This document shows, one piece after another, positions 37,860-50,454 of a DNA stretch of 64,000 nucleotides; positions within the stretch are counted from its first letter, which is position 1; each line of letters begins with the position of its first letter. A model generated the notes under the pieces. The model ran no database searches. It saw only the letters and a list, made by a program, of their open reading frames with translations, and was not told the DNA's origin. Source of the stretch: Edolisoma coerulescens. Taxonomy: Eukaryota > Chordata > Aves > Passeriformes > Campephagidae. The stretch lies in contig VWZW01007132.1 of NCBI GenBank assembly GCA_013397115.1, positions 214,599 through 278,598 of the forward strand, given 5' to 3'. A program made the position numbers and the translations under genes.

Positions 37860-38985
37860 GAAAGCAGTAGGGATTTTCCCACAGCTGTTGCAGAATTCAT
37901 AAATAAGTTCACGCAATTATGAAATTTGGTATAAATGAAATGCCATCGCACATGGTGCCTCTGGTGGTCTGATGATTGCTAGGGTGCAGCTTGTATCACA
38001 GAGCGTACATTTACTGGCAAAAGGGGAGATTATCTATTCTATCATATGTGAAAGGGATCTTATTTGGGATTTGCTGTAGTAGAGCAGTGTAGTAGTTAAG
38101 CTAGCTCTACAATTTTATTGCCTGTTACAGCTGAATTTTCAAGAAAGGCTGTGATTTAGATCACGGAAAGGAAGTATCTAAGTGCTATATATGCTGTCAA
38201 ACGTGCATAAGTGATTGAGCACATCTGTTTATGAGGTACAATACTTGAGTGATAATGTTTATGAGGAGTTCTCTTAGGGTGAATAACATAGCTGCTGGTT
38301 AAATGCCTGTTTGGATTGGTTTTATATCCACTGATTTAAGGTAGATCTAAATAGATTGGTCACATATTCCAGATTTGTTTATTTGTTTGTTTGTTTACTC
38401 TTACAGAGGCCAGGGAAGAAGTTTTAATTAGTTCTGTGCCAATGAAGTTCTAACCTCTGAACCTTAAGAACAAAGTAAGGGACTGTAAAATCCCAAGATG
38501 GCAGCCCCAAATGAACCTGCAGCTCTTCACTGGTTTATATAGATTCTTCCTTCCAAAATTGAAGGTAGCAGTATTTTGGCACATGATTAGCATTTTATTT
38601 ATAATATTCATAAAGTAGTATTTCAGACAACTTAGCAGCAGAAATGCTAAGCCTAAGTTAAATGTAGGATAAGTGTTTTCTTAAGAATTTTTTTTTTCAA
38701 ATGATTTCATCTCACAGTCATGTAGAATGGCAGATGTTTGCAAATCTTGGTGTAAAATTGATTGAAATATTTTAAGAAAACTGAAATAATGTCAGTGGCA
38801 AAATTTATTTTACCAAGTGCAGATGTAAGACATCAAGTTCTCAGACTGATGGCAGAATTAACAAAAAACACCATCTGGTTCAATAATTATCTGAGAATAC
38901 CCATATTCTTGGATTTGTTTTAATACCACTTAGTTCCCAGCTTTATTTTATCAGTGTTTGCACACCAATGAGACTAGATTGTGCA
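37860..38985. other. No gene seen; TTTG microsatellite
   Basis: A short imperfect TTTG/TTTA tandem repeat lies at about 38374-38396. The phrase GTTTATGAGG occurs twice 30 bp apart (around 38227 and 38258). Nothing else recognised. Confidence 0.5.
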
Positions 38986-38989
38986 AAAT

Positions 38990-39560
38990 GAAGACTACTT
39001 CCATCTGATCATTTTTAAGAAACAACGTGTTTTTGCATGAATAATGAATCTTTGAATTGTTACTAAACAAGCAAATTATTTGCGTATGTGTCACATCGGT
39101 TATCAAGTTTGCACATGTGACAGCTTCAACAGCCGTCACATAAAATGCATAGAGCTTGTAACCATATGTTTTTGCTTGACAAAAAGCTAAAACTCAAGAT
39201 CAATTTTCAATATGGGATGCACAAATTAACACTTTAAAATGCTCCACAAATTTAGCAAAATATGCAGAAATAGCACATTTCTAGATATTAACTGATATCT
39301 TTGGATTCGACCTTAAGGTATTCAATCATTTTGATTAAAAGACTGATTTCTCATAAAACCACAGTCTGTTGGAGGCGCAAAGCCAATGACATTTGAGCAT
39401 TCATATATTTTCATAAACTTTGAACAATGTCAGTGAGACACCTCTTCAATCTTGGCCACACAACAGCAGGGTATTCAATCTTTCTTTAGCTTAAGACAGA
39501 AAATTTGAATATCAGCATAGGGTTATTAATGTGACAGTTTGCATGGTGTGCACCATGTTG
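38990..39560. promoter_or_regulatory. Candidate CNE with POU-type motif and short palindromes
   Basis: TTGCATGAATAATGAAT at 39033-39049 differs by one base from the TGCATAAATAATGA arrangement favoured by class III POU factors. CATGGTGTGCACCATG at 39542-39557 is an inverted repeat with 7-bp arms and a 2-nt spacer, containing the T-box core GGTGTG. TTGG and CCAA half-sites face each other at about 39370-39387 (NFI-like, but wider spacing than usual). The block is long, complex and repeat-free. Confidence 0.4.
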
Positions 39561-39751
39561 ATTCTTAAAAAGCAGATCTGTGGAATGTATAGAGCACTCT
39601 GCTTTCTGCTTTTGCTCTTAAAAATCCAACAGAAAGCCTTAAAATGCATTTTTACAGCTTGATCGTTACACTTTTTAGTAGTAAAACATGAAGAAAATTG
39701 ACTACAGTTTTACACCTTGAAAGTTACTGGTATTATTTCTGTGATTATATC

Positions 39752-39787
39752 ATCTGTTGTGTTTAATATTAAAGATGTACAACAGAT
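39752..39787. repeat. 9-bp inverted repeat with internal palindrome
   Basis: ATCTGTTGT (39752-39760) is the exact reverse complement of ACAACAGAT (39779-39787). The 18-nt loop itself contains the perfect 12-bp palindrome TTTAATATTAAA (39762-39773). Confidence 0.75.
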
Positions 39788-40011
39788 CTCATCGTGTATT
39801 ATTTAATTCGTTTTGTTTGTAAAAAAATGGCATTAGCAAGTGACTAAGCAGCCATGCAGTTAAATATTTAGTTGCTCCACCTCCCCCTTTTTCTTGGCTG
39901 ACTTAGTGTCTGTCAAAATTTATAGCATTCCAAATAAATAAATAGACACCCCTCCCCATGCTTATTTCTTTAAATTCAGATTTTTGAGTAATGTAATGTT
40001 GTTCAATGTAA

Positions 40012-40092
40012 GCATGTCATTTTACATTACATCATGTTGTAGGTCAGATGCAATGTAACTTTTTATGATGCATTGTAAATGACAAAACATGC
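40012..40092. repeat. Imperfect ~81-nt hairpin
   Basis: GCATG (40012-40016) pairs with CATGC (40088-40092). TCATTT then pairs with AAATGA, and ACATTACATC pairs with GATGCATTGT with two mismatches. About 19 base pairs form, with one 5-nt and one 1-nt bulge and a ~33-nt loop. Upstream TAATGTAATGT (from 39990) offers an alternative partner for ACATTACAT. The size approaches that of a pre-microRNA, but the bulge and loop are poor for one. Confidence 0.55.
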
Positions 40093-41029
40093 TGCAATAT
40101 GTGATATATATTGGTACGTGCCCCTGATAACATCGCTTTTTCTTTAGAGTGTTGTCGCCTGAGCAGCTTGGGAGAAACCAGATGGGCTGTGAGGGGAAGA
40201 TGAGCAATTCTGTCTTGCCCAAACTGCAAATGTGACAACACACTGTTAAGACAGGAGACAGCGAGGTGCATGTGTTAATATAATACAAGGCACCCACAGA
40301 TGTCCCAAAGTTTTCATTTAAAAGCCCTGTTAAACAAACAAAACCCAGAATCTCATCCTCTTTCAGTGACAGTGGGAAGATCTGCTCTTACTGTTGCAGA
40401 AGGTGGGAGAGAAGTCTGATGGGTTTTAGATCCGTGGTGCGTGCTGGTAAATACTTGCTACTCTTGTACAGGAAGGAAAAAAAGGAATGTGTCTTGAAAT
40501 TCAGCATTCCAGTTGCTTCACCAATTCCAAATTTACTGTAATAATTCAATATTTCTATAGGATCTTCTATCTCAAAGGATGTTGAAATCTATTACAGTTT
40601 TCCATCACATCCAAAAGGCTTCACTCCCCATTGAAAAACAGCCATAGCTGAGGTGAAACTTGCAGAATTTCATCACAGAGCAATATTATATGACTAATTA
40701 TATGACTATATTTCAGTTTAAACTGCAGAGGAAACACAGGTAACTGTTATGTACTTAAAAATACTGAAATTTTACCCGGACATTCTTACTTTTGGAAGAT
40801 GTGCTACAGGAATCTACCACAAGTGTCTCACCTGAAGAATGGTGCAGTGTTTCCACCTGCATGCCTCACAGTGATAGCAACAAATGTAGTAAAAGGTCAA
40901 TATTCTTAATGGCTTGAAATGTCCTAGTTAGGACATTAGGTGAATAAAAGGCTTCTTTTCCATAGTAGTGTGACCATGTGTAAGCTGTTCAACAATATGC
41001 TTTCATTATTATTAGTTTACTCTCATTTT

Positions 41030-41140
41030 GTTTTTAGATTATGAGGCCTTTCAGTGGATTGCTTCCCTCAGCCACTGTGTTTGTACAGGGCCTGGCACAA
41101 TACCCCTAAGAACAATTAGAACATATAAATTGTATATAAA
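41030..41140 (+). mobile_element. MIR-type / amniote CORE-SINE tail relic
   Basis: 'TTTAGATTATGAGGCCTTTC' followed by 'CTGTGTTTGTACAGGGCCTG' and 'GCACAATACCCCTAAGAACA' follows the 3' portion of ancient amniote MIR-like SINEs ('TTAGATTGTAAGCTCTTTGG...TGTGTTTGTACAGCGCCTAGCACAATGGGG...'). It ends in an AT-rich tail near 41140. The TGTTTGTACAG-GCCT-GCACAAT match is the strongest evidence. The upstream tRNA-like head is missing or unrecognisable. Confidence 0.6.
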
Positions 41141-41144
41141 ACTC

Positions 41145-43725
41145 TACTAATACTGCTTAATTGCATGCAGGGCTATCACTTCATTGATAACTCATAAGCA
41201 AAAGCAGCATGAAGAGGCTCGCCACTAACTTTTCTGTGCACTAGAGCCTATTTTAAATAAAGAATTCTTCTATTTTATCTCCACCAGTTTCCAAGCTTAC
41301 TGAGGTTGTAGCCATAATGTTAGACCTGCGGAGCAATTTGTGATGCTGATTTAGGTGGTATTACCCACCCATGTATTTGGATGTGTGTGTATTTCTCCAT
41401 TCATTACATGCTCTTCTCTTGTGAGGTTGGACAGACTGAATTTTTCACAAATGACAGACTTGCACACAGGCACCTAAATTAAAAGTAGTAAACTACATCC
41501 AGAAGGCTATAAAAAAAGCAACACACTGTCTTAGAAATTGTGTCTATTTGGGGGGGGTGTGGTTATGTAACTCCTTTCACAGAAGTCAGATTTTGTTTAC
41601 AATTTGGTTTTGGTCTTGCTCCGTATCTTTGGAACACTTTATTTTTTCTATGCCTTCTCCTGCCTATGTAGTCAGTCAAGTTGTTCACTGAAGTCTTTTT
41701 GAAAGTTTTGAGTTCTGTTTTCTTCAGAAGTAGAAAAGTGAAAGCATAGGAAAAAAAAAAAAAGGCAGTAGAAAATCATTTGATGTAATGGTTAGAAATG
41801 CCTTAACTTGAAGAAGAAAGACTCTTATTTTGTGGGTTTGGGGTATTTATTGAAGCCTTCTAGCAGTGAAGGGTTTTCTTTCTTTTCTCCAGTACTTCTA
41901 ATGAGAATGTTGCTCTATAATGAAAGAATCTACAGGACAAAATCTTTCCTGTTTTAACAGCGATACCATGTCACTGGCTCTCTTCTACTTGTGCAGTTGT
42001 GATGAAAGCTGTATGAATGGCTGAGCTGTTCCGAAAGGCAGCATTTTCATTCTGAGTAGAGAATAGCTGTGGGAAGACTAAGAGCTTCTTGATGCTGCTT
42101 CTTTTTCCACTAACTTTTCTTCCTTATTCAGCTGCAGTAGAAATTGGGTGGGAATTGATAATCCTTTAGGAATGTAGCTTTTGACACTTATCTGGTGGAT
42201 GATAATTAATGCATTCCAAGAGGATTATCATAGTGGACTGTAGTTATAAAAGAGTGACATTCCATTTACGTGGAGTGAAACTTTAATATATGGCTGTCTC
42301 TACCATGTATTTTTAGGAGAAATCTTCAACCTTTCAGCTCCAGACAATGTAGCTCCACCCAGTCCAGCTGTAATGAGCAACTGTAGGCACAGGCAGTTTT
42401 TAACAGTATGTTACCATGTCTTGAAAGCACAGAAACCCCCAAAATATTGTTGTTAACACGGCATGTATGTAACTGTTTCTGAGATACTCAGGATGAAGCA
42501 TTTTGTTTGTTGACTTCAAGAGGAGTAATGTTTGCAAAGATTTTGAAATAGAGGATGAAGGCTGGGTGTAATGGGATTAAGACAGTTCCTTGATTTTTGT
42601 AAGCAGCAATTTTTATTATAAACTTCACTGTAGTATTGCAATATAATGAAATTTTCATAGACAAGTTGCTCAGAAATGAGATACCTTTAAAAACTTGCAA
42701 ACTGCTATATCCCTTCAATAATAAAATGGGTATTTTTATGATTTATGATAGTGCTTTTGGGCAAGGTTAGCTGGTCTACTCTACTGTCTTTTGTGAGGAG
42801 CAAAGCAGACCATTTTCCTGAAATCAATGGGATTTGGGACTGACTTGCCCATCCCACCGTGATATGGGACAGGAGTCTGTCCCCCCACGTGGGTCATGGG
42901 AATGTTTTGGCTCAGTAGAAAGGGATAGTTTCCTTATGGTATTGATTACTGGGAGTGTTAAGTTTCCTTTAGTATTAGAAGATGAATGGGCTTTGCATCA
43001 GTTTAAAATACAGAATATTGATGAGGTTGATAGCTATGTATTGTCACCTTTAGGTTCCAGGTGTTGCAGAATACAGTATGACAGCATCAAAAAGGCTATC
43101 ACTGATTGTATCGTACATTACTGCATAATCTAGGTAATTTTATGACGTTAGAGCAGTAGCCTGCTATGATTCAACTGCAGGAAAAATTGTCAATATACAT
43201 TTGAGTATACCTTTGCATTTTTTCTTTTATTCTCCTAAGTTAATCTTAGGGAGGAAGTGTTATTAGCCACCAGCCATTTGTCAGGATGGGCTTTGTTTTC
43301 TGTTTCACTGCACTGACTTCTGCGTTGCATTGCAGATGCTATATGGATGCTAACAGGCTTGCTGTGCTAATCTCTAGCAGCGTTCCTCTCTCTCTCCAGC
43401 AAGAAAAACTCCTTTCTGATATTTCATTAGTGTGTTTGGTTGGTTCAGTATTAGAGTTTATGGTCTGGTTTTGTGTTTAACTACCTTTTTGTTATGAACT
43501 ACTGCCAATCTGCAAAAAAGAGTATTTTTCAGTAAAAAAATAAATCAAAGATGTCAGGCAATTCTCAGAACTACAAGAATAGTTTCAGAATCAAAGTATT
43601 CTGTAAGGTGCTCAAGTTGAGGTCATATTCCTCCAATACATCCTGACGCACAGTAAAGATTACATAAATGTTAAATAAGAATACCATCTCAAAAAATACA
43701 TTTCCTTTATGTAGAAAACAAATTT
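41145..43725. other. No gene seen
   Basis: A 13-A run lies at 41751-41763 and an 8-G run near 41550. A 10-bp palindrome with the E-box CACGTG (CCCACGTGGG) lies at 42884-42893. The 99-codon chance frame at 42834-43133 (+) has no domain I recognise and no flanking exon evidence. Confidence 0.5.
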
Positions 43726-43729
43726 GTGT

Positions 43730-43860
43730 CATAGAGTTGTAGATGTGGGAAATGGAAATAATTTATGGGGTCCCCTCATCGATCCCACATGAGATACAAG
43801 ATTACTGAATAAATAAGTTTTACAGTGCTCTGTCCCATCTTTGCTGTGAAAGGCAAAGAC
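43730..43860 (-). mobile_element. Possible very old CR1/L3-like 3' end
   Basis: TCATAGAGTTGTAGATGTGG, then 'GGTCCCCTCATCGATCCCAC' and 'AAGATTACTGAATAAATAA', loosely follow the reverse-complemented 3' end of ancient amniote CR1/L3 copies ('TCATAGAATTGTAGGACTGG...CATCTAGTCC...'). Identity is low and only the start is persuasive. Confidence 0.33.
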
Positions 43861-44347
43861 CCATTTAAATTGAAATTTTAAATAGCTTCAAGAAGAAAAA
43901 AAACCTCAACATTTGTAAAAGAGTGTAAACTCAACATTCATAAGGATCAGAAAGCCTTTTTTAAATATATTGATGAAAAATACGTTGTAACATTGGAGTT
44001 GATGCAGGGAAGAAGCCATGTTTCAATCATTAAAAGCCTGATGGATTGCCAAGATCCTGGCTAGGCTGTCCACAGGTACTGTGGCAATTAGGTGAGAGAC
44101 AGAGCCAAAATTAGTACCGTGAACACAACAAATATGGGAGATATTTTCAAACTAAGAGGCAACCAGGAACAAATAAGTCAGTGAAAGCCTTGATCTCCTC
44201 TTATTTTTCATGGCAATATTCTTCTCTCATTTTACTTTGTCCTGATTTATTTCATGTCTATATTGTTATGCTCTTTGTACTTCTAAGAAAGTCTCCATTT
44301 TATCTGGCCCCATTGGAAGGCACCATGAAAATTTGATGTTTCTTGGC

Positions 44348-44370
44348 CCCTCGCTTGTAAGAGGCGAGGG
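44348..44370. repeat. Compact GC-rich hairpin
   Basis: CCCTCGC (44348-44354) pairs perfectly with GCGAGGG (44364-44370). As RNA, one U-G and one U-A pair extend the stem to 9 pairs closing a 5-nt loop (GTAAG). It stands out against AT-rich flanks. Confidence 0.7.
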
Positions 44371-44739
44371 TTGCAGTCTGCTGGCTTTTTGACATCAGCA
44401 AAATAGTCCTAGGTAACTCTGAAGATTAACGTCACAAACGTAGTGTGGTACCTGAACATTATGAAATATTTCAGGTGGAAACTTGGTCTCATCATCACCT
44501 TAATCTCCTATTTTCTCCTCTTACAAAAAAAAGCAAACAAGAAGCATTCATACATATGCTACATCTGGCTTGATTTCTTTTTCTCTTTCAGTTTTTAGGT
44601 TCAAATAGCAGTAATGATTAATAACATAATGGCTCTGAGACATTTAATTCTTCTCTCAAGAAGGGAGCTAGTAAATTTATTCTTTCACAAAAGGACATCC
44701 GTTTTAAGTGTATAGGGAAAATGTATCAAAATATTAATT

Positions 44740-45010
44740 AGACTTTTCTTTTGTTTTGCTAGTTTGCATTAGACAGATGGAATTCTGATCTTTAACAGCA
44801 TCATGACTCATGAAACTGCTTGTGTACTAAAATGCCATTATTAACACAACAGTAGTTTTCAGCAGTTGGTAATTATTGGCATAATTAAACATTTATCAAG
44901 AAACAAGTATTTATCATTCATTAAACTTTCATTAAAAATCCATCTTAGCACAAGCTAGATTAGCCAGTGATTTTCAAGTGATAACTTCTTAACTTCTGGC
45001 AGGAACATAG
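44740..45010. promoter_or_regulatory. Candidate CNE, TAAT-rich
   Basis: TAATTATTGGCATAATTAA at 44870-44888 contains two homeodomain cores facing each other around GGC. Many ATTTATCATT/ATTAAA cores follow to 44935. Motif density is the only evidence. Confidence 0.35.
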
Positions 45011-46309
45011 AGCATTTTGATGGCAAAGAAAGTCGTGCATAATGCAACCTTTCAGGTTTTGTAAACAGTTATAACATTTTAGACTTAGGAGTGCTATTTT
45101 TAAGCTTTCTATAAGACTCAGACAAGAAAGTACTTCACTATTTTCTGTAGGGTTTACTAAGTTTGGCACTTCTTAACAGTGTATTTGGAAAAACAAGATG
45201 CCTTTGGCCGTGAAAAGCCAGCGCTAAGTTTGCTTTATAACTGCATTTACATGACTTAAATTCCCTTAAAGCCTGATATGTTTACATATATTAGGACATT
45301 GAAATTTATTTTTGTTAAGGATCATCTCATAAAATCTGCCTTATGGTTTTGCAAAAGCATGGAATCTCAGACTAGATGTTTGTAATTGGGAAATCTTGAA
45401 GAGATATTTGGTCCTGATATAGTATTTTCCAACACTTCAATACTTCTTGTTACTGAAGAAGAAAACAAGCATATTTTCTTATTTAAAAGAAAGAGACCCA
45501 TTGCATCTCTGAAAGGTTTTGGTTTTATTTTCCAGAGTGAGCTATGAGACATTATGCCTGGTCTGCTCAGTTTTGATCAATTCTTTGAGATGGCAGATTG
45601 ATTATTTTTTGGCATGTTTAGGTATGAATAAAGGTAAAGTAATTTGTGTGAATTTCAACATGCAGAAAAATAAGATTAGTCAATGTCCTGTAGTTCCCTC
45701 TCATTCCAGTTTTCTTATTTAACTCTTTTTAAGTCTTTTCTCCTTGGTTATTTATTTTCCTCGGTTCTCATCTGCCATTTCCACTAACCCTGATTATCGC
45801 GGAAGCACTGGCTTACTTAATCTTACAGCTACCAGTTGGCTATCTTACCTCCCAGCCCTTTGTTTCCTCTCTTGCTTATAGGTACGAGAGGATGCATTAC
45901 TTAACCCCTCCTGCATAGTCACTGTTTTGCAAGAGGTACCAATTTGGCAAGGTTAGTGTGAGTTTAAAACGCTGTAATGTGATTGTCTAGATTGTGGTGG
46001 AGAAAAAACAATATTTAGTGAGCAAGACTGGCTCAGAAAGCTCCTTCACGTACATACAAGAGCTTCACATCTTAGCCCATATTCAGCAACTTTGTGTTTT
46101 CTCTTGGGCAAAAAATTTACTGTATCAGTGCTTTTATGTCACAAGAATGAATTGAATTCGTACCCTTTAGTGCAAACAACAATAGACAGAGTGGTAACCT
46201 AGTGGAAAACAAATAGACGCCCCGTCCCTTTTGGGGATTCAGAGAGGTTCAGAAAGATGGAGCTGACGGTAGAGAGGTGGCAGATAAAAACAGGCTGAAG
46301 CAGGAAAGA

Positions 46310-46640
46310 ATCCTGCGGTCATTTATTACCATGCCATCTTCATAGTGTTTGCTGAACCAAGGTGCAGAGTAATGATTCAGACAAATGATGTTAATAATAA
46401 TAGCTGGCCCTTTGGCAAAAATGGAATACCTAGTATTGCAGCATGAGACCTAATCAGATTCTCCAAAAGTTGCTTTAGACCGATAGAGTTTTTTGTCATC
46501 AGGTTTTCCATCAATAGATTCTCCCTGGATACTATAATTTTAAAGTAAGCAAAGTGATAAACAGTTATTTTCCATCAGGGTAAAAACCCACATATTTTAA
46601 ATATTATGATATTTAATTTATAGATTAAAGCTTGTTTTAA
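46310..46640. promoter_or_regulatory. Candidate CNE
   Basis: TTAATAATAATAG at 46391-46403 and several AATC/TAAT cores lie in complex sequence lacking repeats. It is the first of three closely spaced candidate blocks between 46.3 and 47.7 kb. Confidence 0.33.
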
Positions 46641-46879
46641 GATACCGTGTTATTTCTAGTTTATTTTTTCAATGGTATCTACAAGATACTTGTAGTAATC
46701 ATGGATTACTTGATCACATTTAGAAACTTCCTGGAGTTCATTATCTTCTTTTCTTTCATATAATCAACACAGAATTCACCCTATTTATTGTAAGTGAATA
46801 ATAGCAAGTATGCTTTACAGTAGTTTTTGTTGCACACATAGTATCACTGGTAAAAATGATCTCTGTGTGAAGCCCAGCT

Positions 46880-47250
46880 ATGGATTTTAAACAAGGGGTA
46901 GTTGCTCGTAACTGCTGATCTGATTAATTGCTTTGATCTGTTGTTAGGAATTTGTACATGAAAGAACATCTGCACCCAAAAAGGCTTACTAACCATTTTG
47001 CACTGTTCAGGTTTTGTTGTTCATTTTAATAATACCTGCAGTTTTTAGGCACATAGGTTGCAATTATTTTTATTAGCTGTTTTTCTGTTAACAACATAAC
47101 CAACATCTGTTTTAATCTAAACATCATCAGACTTATTAATTAGGTACATTTTGGCATCAATTTATCACACATGCTTTGACACTTTTGATACTTGAAGCGT
47201 AAGCTATTATGTGTAATGAAAAAAAAAGTATGATTTGGAGTAAGTGTTAT
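46880..47250. promoter_or_regulatory. Candidate CNE with TCF/LEF site
   Basis: CTTTGATCT at 46931-46939 is a perfect TCF/LEF core. It directly follows TGATTAATTG (46921-46930), a homeodomain core. A further ATTAATTAGG lies near 47135. Wnt responsiveness is a guess from the motif. Confidence 0.35.
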
Positions 47251-47489
47251 ACATCATCTGTAGGGGACAATTATGTTGGCATGTGGGAGGTTAATGTACA
47301 CACGCTAGATTCCTTTGCTTGATTTGCTGTTTTCTTCTTCATAACTCTAGGTAAACAGTTTGTGCTGCTATTTAATGCACAGGTTAAGTGTAGTTGCAGG
47401 CTATTATACATCATTAGAGTAAGTAATATTCAGCTGTGGAAGAAAGATGGAAGCTTTTCACTTGTAGCCACTTGGACATTTCATTTTTC

Positions 47490-47710
47490 ATCTAGTATGC
47501 CACTGCAAAAATTAGTTGTGGCAGGCCTGATGTAATTTATAGCCTGGTACCCTGAAATTAAGCAATGAATCACACCATTTTGGCTGATTAGAGTTAATGC
47601 ATTTTTCCCAATGACATATTTTGTAAAACAATGCAGTTTATTCTAAACTTTGCCTTATCCGACCTAGTAATTTCTCACGTCAACCTGTTCAGTGGATTGT
47701 ACCATGTACA
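47490..47710. promoter_or_regulatory. Candidate CNE with SOX core
   Basis: AACAATG at 47627-47633 (SOX-type) and TGATTAGAGTTAATGC (47585-47600) are present. The sequence is complex and repeat-free. Confidence 0.33.
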
Positions 47711-47859
47711 GTGCACTCTATCACCAGATTTCTTTTGGTATTGTATTGTAGTTATCTCCTAGCTTAAAGAGACAGCCTTCCCTTTCCTTCCTAATTTTCT
47801 CTCTAGAAAACATCAACTTTCCTCTCCCTCCATCCCTGACCCTCCATTCTCAAACCAGA

Positions 47860-49460
47860 CGATTGAAAAGCAAAACACAGAGTAACACAATTCAATGCAG
47901 CTTGATTGAAAGTGGAGGGTGTAATGATCAAGTGAGTAGAGACCATTGGATTGTGCCTCAGGCCTTCACACTCTGGATCTGGTCAATAACAAATTTATTA
48001 CTAATCAAATCCAATAAATACAAAACAGCATACATTTATTTTTATTTGGCACCCAGCTGGTCACAGAATAATAATAAAACAGGTAGTCAGAGAGAGACTG
48101 CCTGTCTGAAGAAAATGATGTAGCCAATGCATGCTGCACTTAAAACTCCTGTATATCACAAGCAGATGGCCAGTCCCCAAGAAGCCTTGTTGTGTTTATC
48201 TGATTACCAGTGGGCATTGTGTCCCACTTGCCTGTGGAATATATTAATGGTTCCAGCTCTTGAGTTTGGAGAATTCTGTTTGCTGAGATACTTCGTGATA
48301 GGGAGAGGTATCACTGCAGAGCAGGATCTATAGGTATTAGTGTCAAGAAGAATAATGTCTTCCTTGCCCTTTTTTCCTGGGTTATTGCATGGGGCATACA
48401 AAGACTGGAATGAGTTAATAGAAAACATAGAAACTAAAGGTGTTTGGGGAGGAGAGTGAAATCAACAACATAGCTGAGACATGCGAATTTTACTGTTGCC
48501 AAAAATAATGTGCAACTGTTCTTTCCCCCCAAAGTACTAACATGCGTAAGAGCACAGGATATAATCATTGCAGACATCTTACACGGTGTAAGACCGACAC
48601 AGACAAACAGTGCATAGCTAATGTAAAGCTGACATTCAGTATCCAGGATTTTTTTTTTGTATCCACATATTTTTATACGTGTGTACATGAAATTTAGCTA
48701 AAAATTCTCGTTGCTGCAATTTGTTACGCAGACACATTATGAATTACAAAGTGTATGCCAAAGATACAAACTGAATGAAATTATTGGGAATATTTAACAA
48801 TACAAAAAGTGCAGTGTCGTTTGAAAGTCAGATGGTAAAAAATTTCTTATTTCGTAGTTGATGGAGTCTCTGTATTTTTGAACGGTCTGTGGAAACCAGC
48901 AAGAGTCTGCAACACGTAGGAGAAAAAGGCAGCACACCTGCAAGACTCCAGCCTACCTTGTTCACACCCAGGATAGGAGAAAATGATTTATTATCTGTCC
49001 CTTGAATTTCTCTGAGCATTCTGTCTAAACTTTAAAAGCAGATTACATTTGCGATTAAACCTTAACAAATGTTGTTTTAACTAGACTGCAATATATGTTA
49101 TTGACAACAAGCTTTTTTCCCCCGAAAATAACATTGGTGCTTAGGCATGCAATTTACAAAAATGACAAGGAAGGGTGGTACTTTTCCCAAGGTGAATGTG
49201 AGTTGACTGATTAGCTGGTATTTTAACTTAGATTCTTGCAAATTACAGACATAAGAAACCCTGCAATTTATATGTACTTTAGAAGTGAAAGCTTTAATCC
49301 CATGATTCATGAAAGTAAAGTGGTAATAATTTAAGTACCATATTTTATTTATCCCTTAGAGTTGTCAGCTGATACCAGAAGTATTCTCACTATTTTTGGG
49401 TTGCTGCCTTTGGCCACCTAATTGCTTCTTAGGAAGTAAGAGGGAAATTGCTTATATAAC
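47860..49460. other. No gene seen
   Basis: Chance frames on both strands (for example 47863-48123 + and 48434-48688 -) have no recognised domain. Parts near 47980-48040 and 48620-48840 look complex enough to be conserved, but offer no distinctive motif. Confidence 0.45.
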
Positions 49461-49469
49461 TACATGGAT

Positions 49470-49780
49470 TGTCTTTGGCAACGTCAAGCCAAGGCATCAA
49501 TCAGTCCATCTGGGTAAAATCACAAGCTGACTCCGATATTGCTAAATATTTATACTGTCAAATACACACAGACATCCAGATGAAAAGAGGCATTCATTAG
49601 GAATGCTCCAGCTTGTCAGTTTAAAGATGTAGATTAGAGCAAAACCTCCCACTATGATACTGAGTACTCAGGAAAAGTCTATATTTAGCCATTCTGAGCA
49701 ATAAATATCATCATATTGCCTCATTTAGGTAAATAGAGAATGAATATTGTCAAGATGGTCTAGAGATAATGTAAACAGAT
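49470..49780. promoter_or_regulatory. Candidate CNE with MEF2 site
   Basis: CTATATTTAG at 49679-49688 fits the MEF2 consensus YTAWWWWTAR exactly. The rest is complex AT-rich sequence without repeats. Confidence 0.32.
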
Positions 49781-49919
49781 CCCTGTTCAGAGTCTGTGTT
49801 ACTAGGGTAAATTCCAGGACATTGGTGTGCTGCTGATGCTTTTTGGTTTAACCCTATTTCTTAATCGCATTCTTATCCCCTTTACATTAACAGTAAGATT
49901 TCTTCTCTGCAGATCAGAA

Positions 49920-49951
49920 GGGGGTGGGGGGAGGGAAGAGATAAGGTGGGG
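49920..49951 (+). other. Possible G-quadruplex run
   Basis: Four G tracts lie on the plus strand: G5 (49920-49924), G6 (49926-49931), G3 (49933-49935) and, after a 12-nt loop, G4 (49948-49951). The long last loop makes it a borderline quadruplex motif. Confidence 0.45.
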
Positions 49952-50454
49952 TTTCTTTTTAAACAAAAGTTGATTTTAAATTCTAACTGAGCTATTACAT
50001 TAATTAGTAGTTTTGCTCTAATATTTTCTTGGCACTGGTAAAGACTGCTGCTCCTGCTGTTGCTAGAAAATACTGATCTCTGTAGCAACACTGAAGCTCA
50101 TTCCAGAGTTTAACAGGGGAACTGACAAAGCCCATCAGTCAGCAGAACATCACAGCTCTGAGGTTGACGTGATTTCAAGAGTACACCCAGTTAAGACTCA
50201 TAGTGGAATTTCTTTTATAGCACTTTTTTTTTGATGATAAGATGAGGCATATTGTAAGAATAAGCAATGAAAGATCAGTACTTTCATGAGAATTAAGTTA
50301 CAGTCCAGCTTCAAAGTGGGTGGCTTGTCCTGACAAATTAAGAAAAAAATTTGTTCGCTATACTATATACACAAAAAAGATAGCAGAAGGATTTTTTTTA
50401 CCTTTTGGGGAAAGCATGTGCCTCCCTCCATAGATTTAGCACCTTGGAAGTTAC

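Noticed and set aside
40012..40092. Novel microRNA precursor
   Set aside because: The 5-nt bulge, mismatches and ~33-nt loop are poor for a pre-microRNA. No known mature sequence was recognised; kept only as a hairpin.
42834..43133. 99-codon plus-strand ORF near a CACGTG palindrome
   Set aside because: The peptide resembles no family I know. The E-box palindrome alone does not support a gene.
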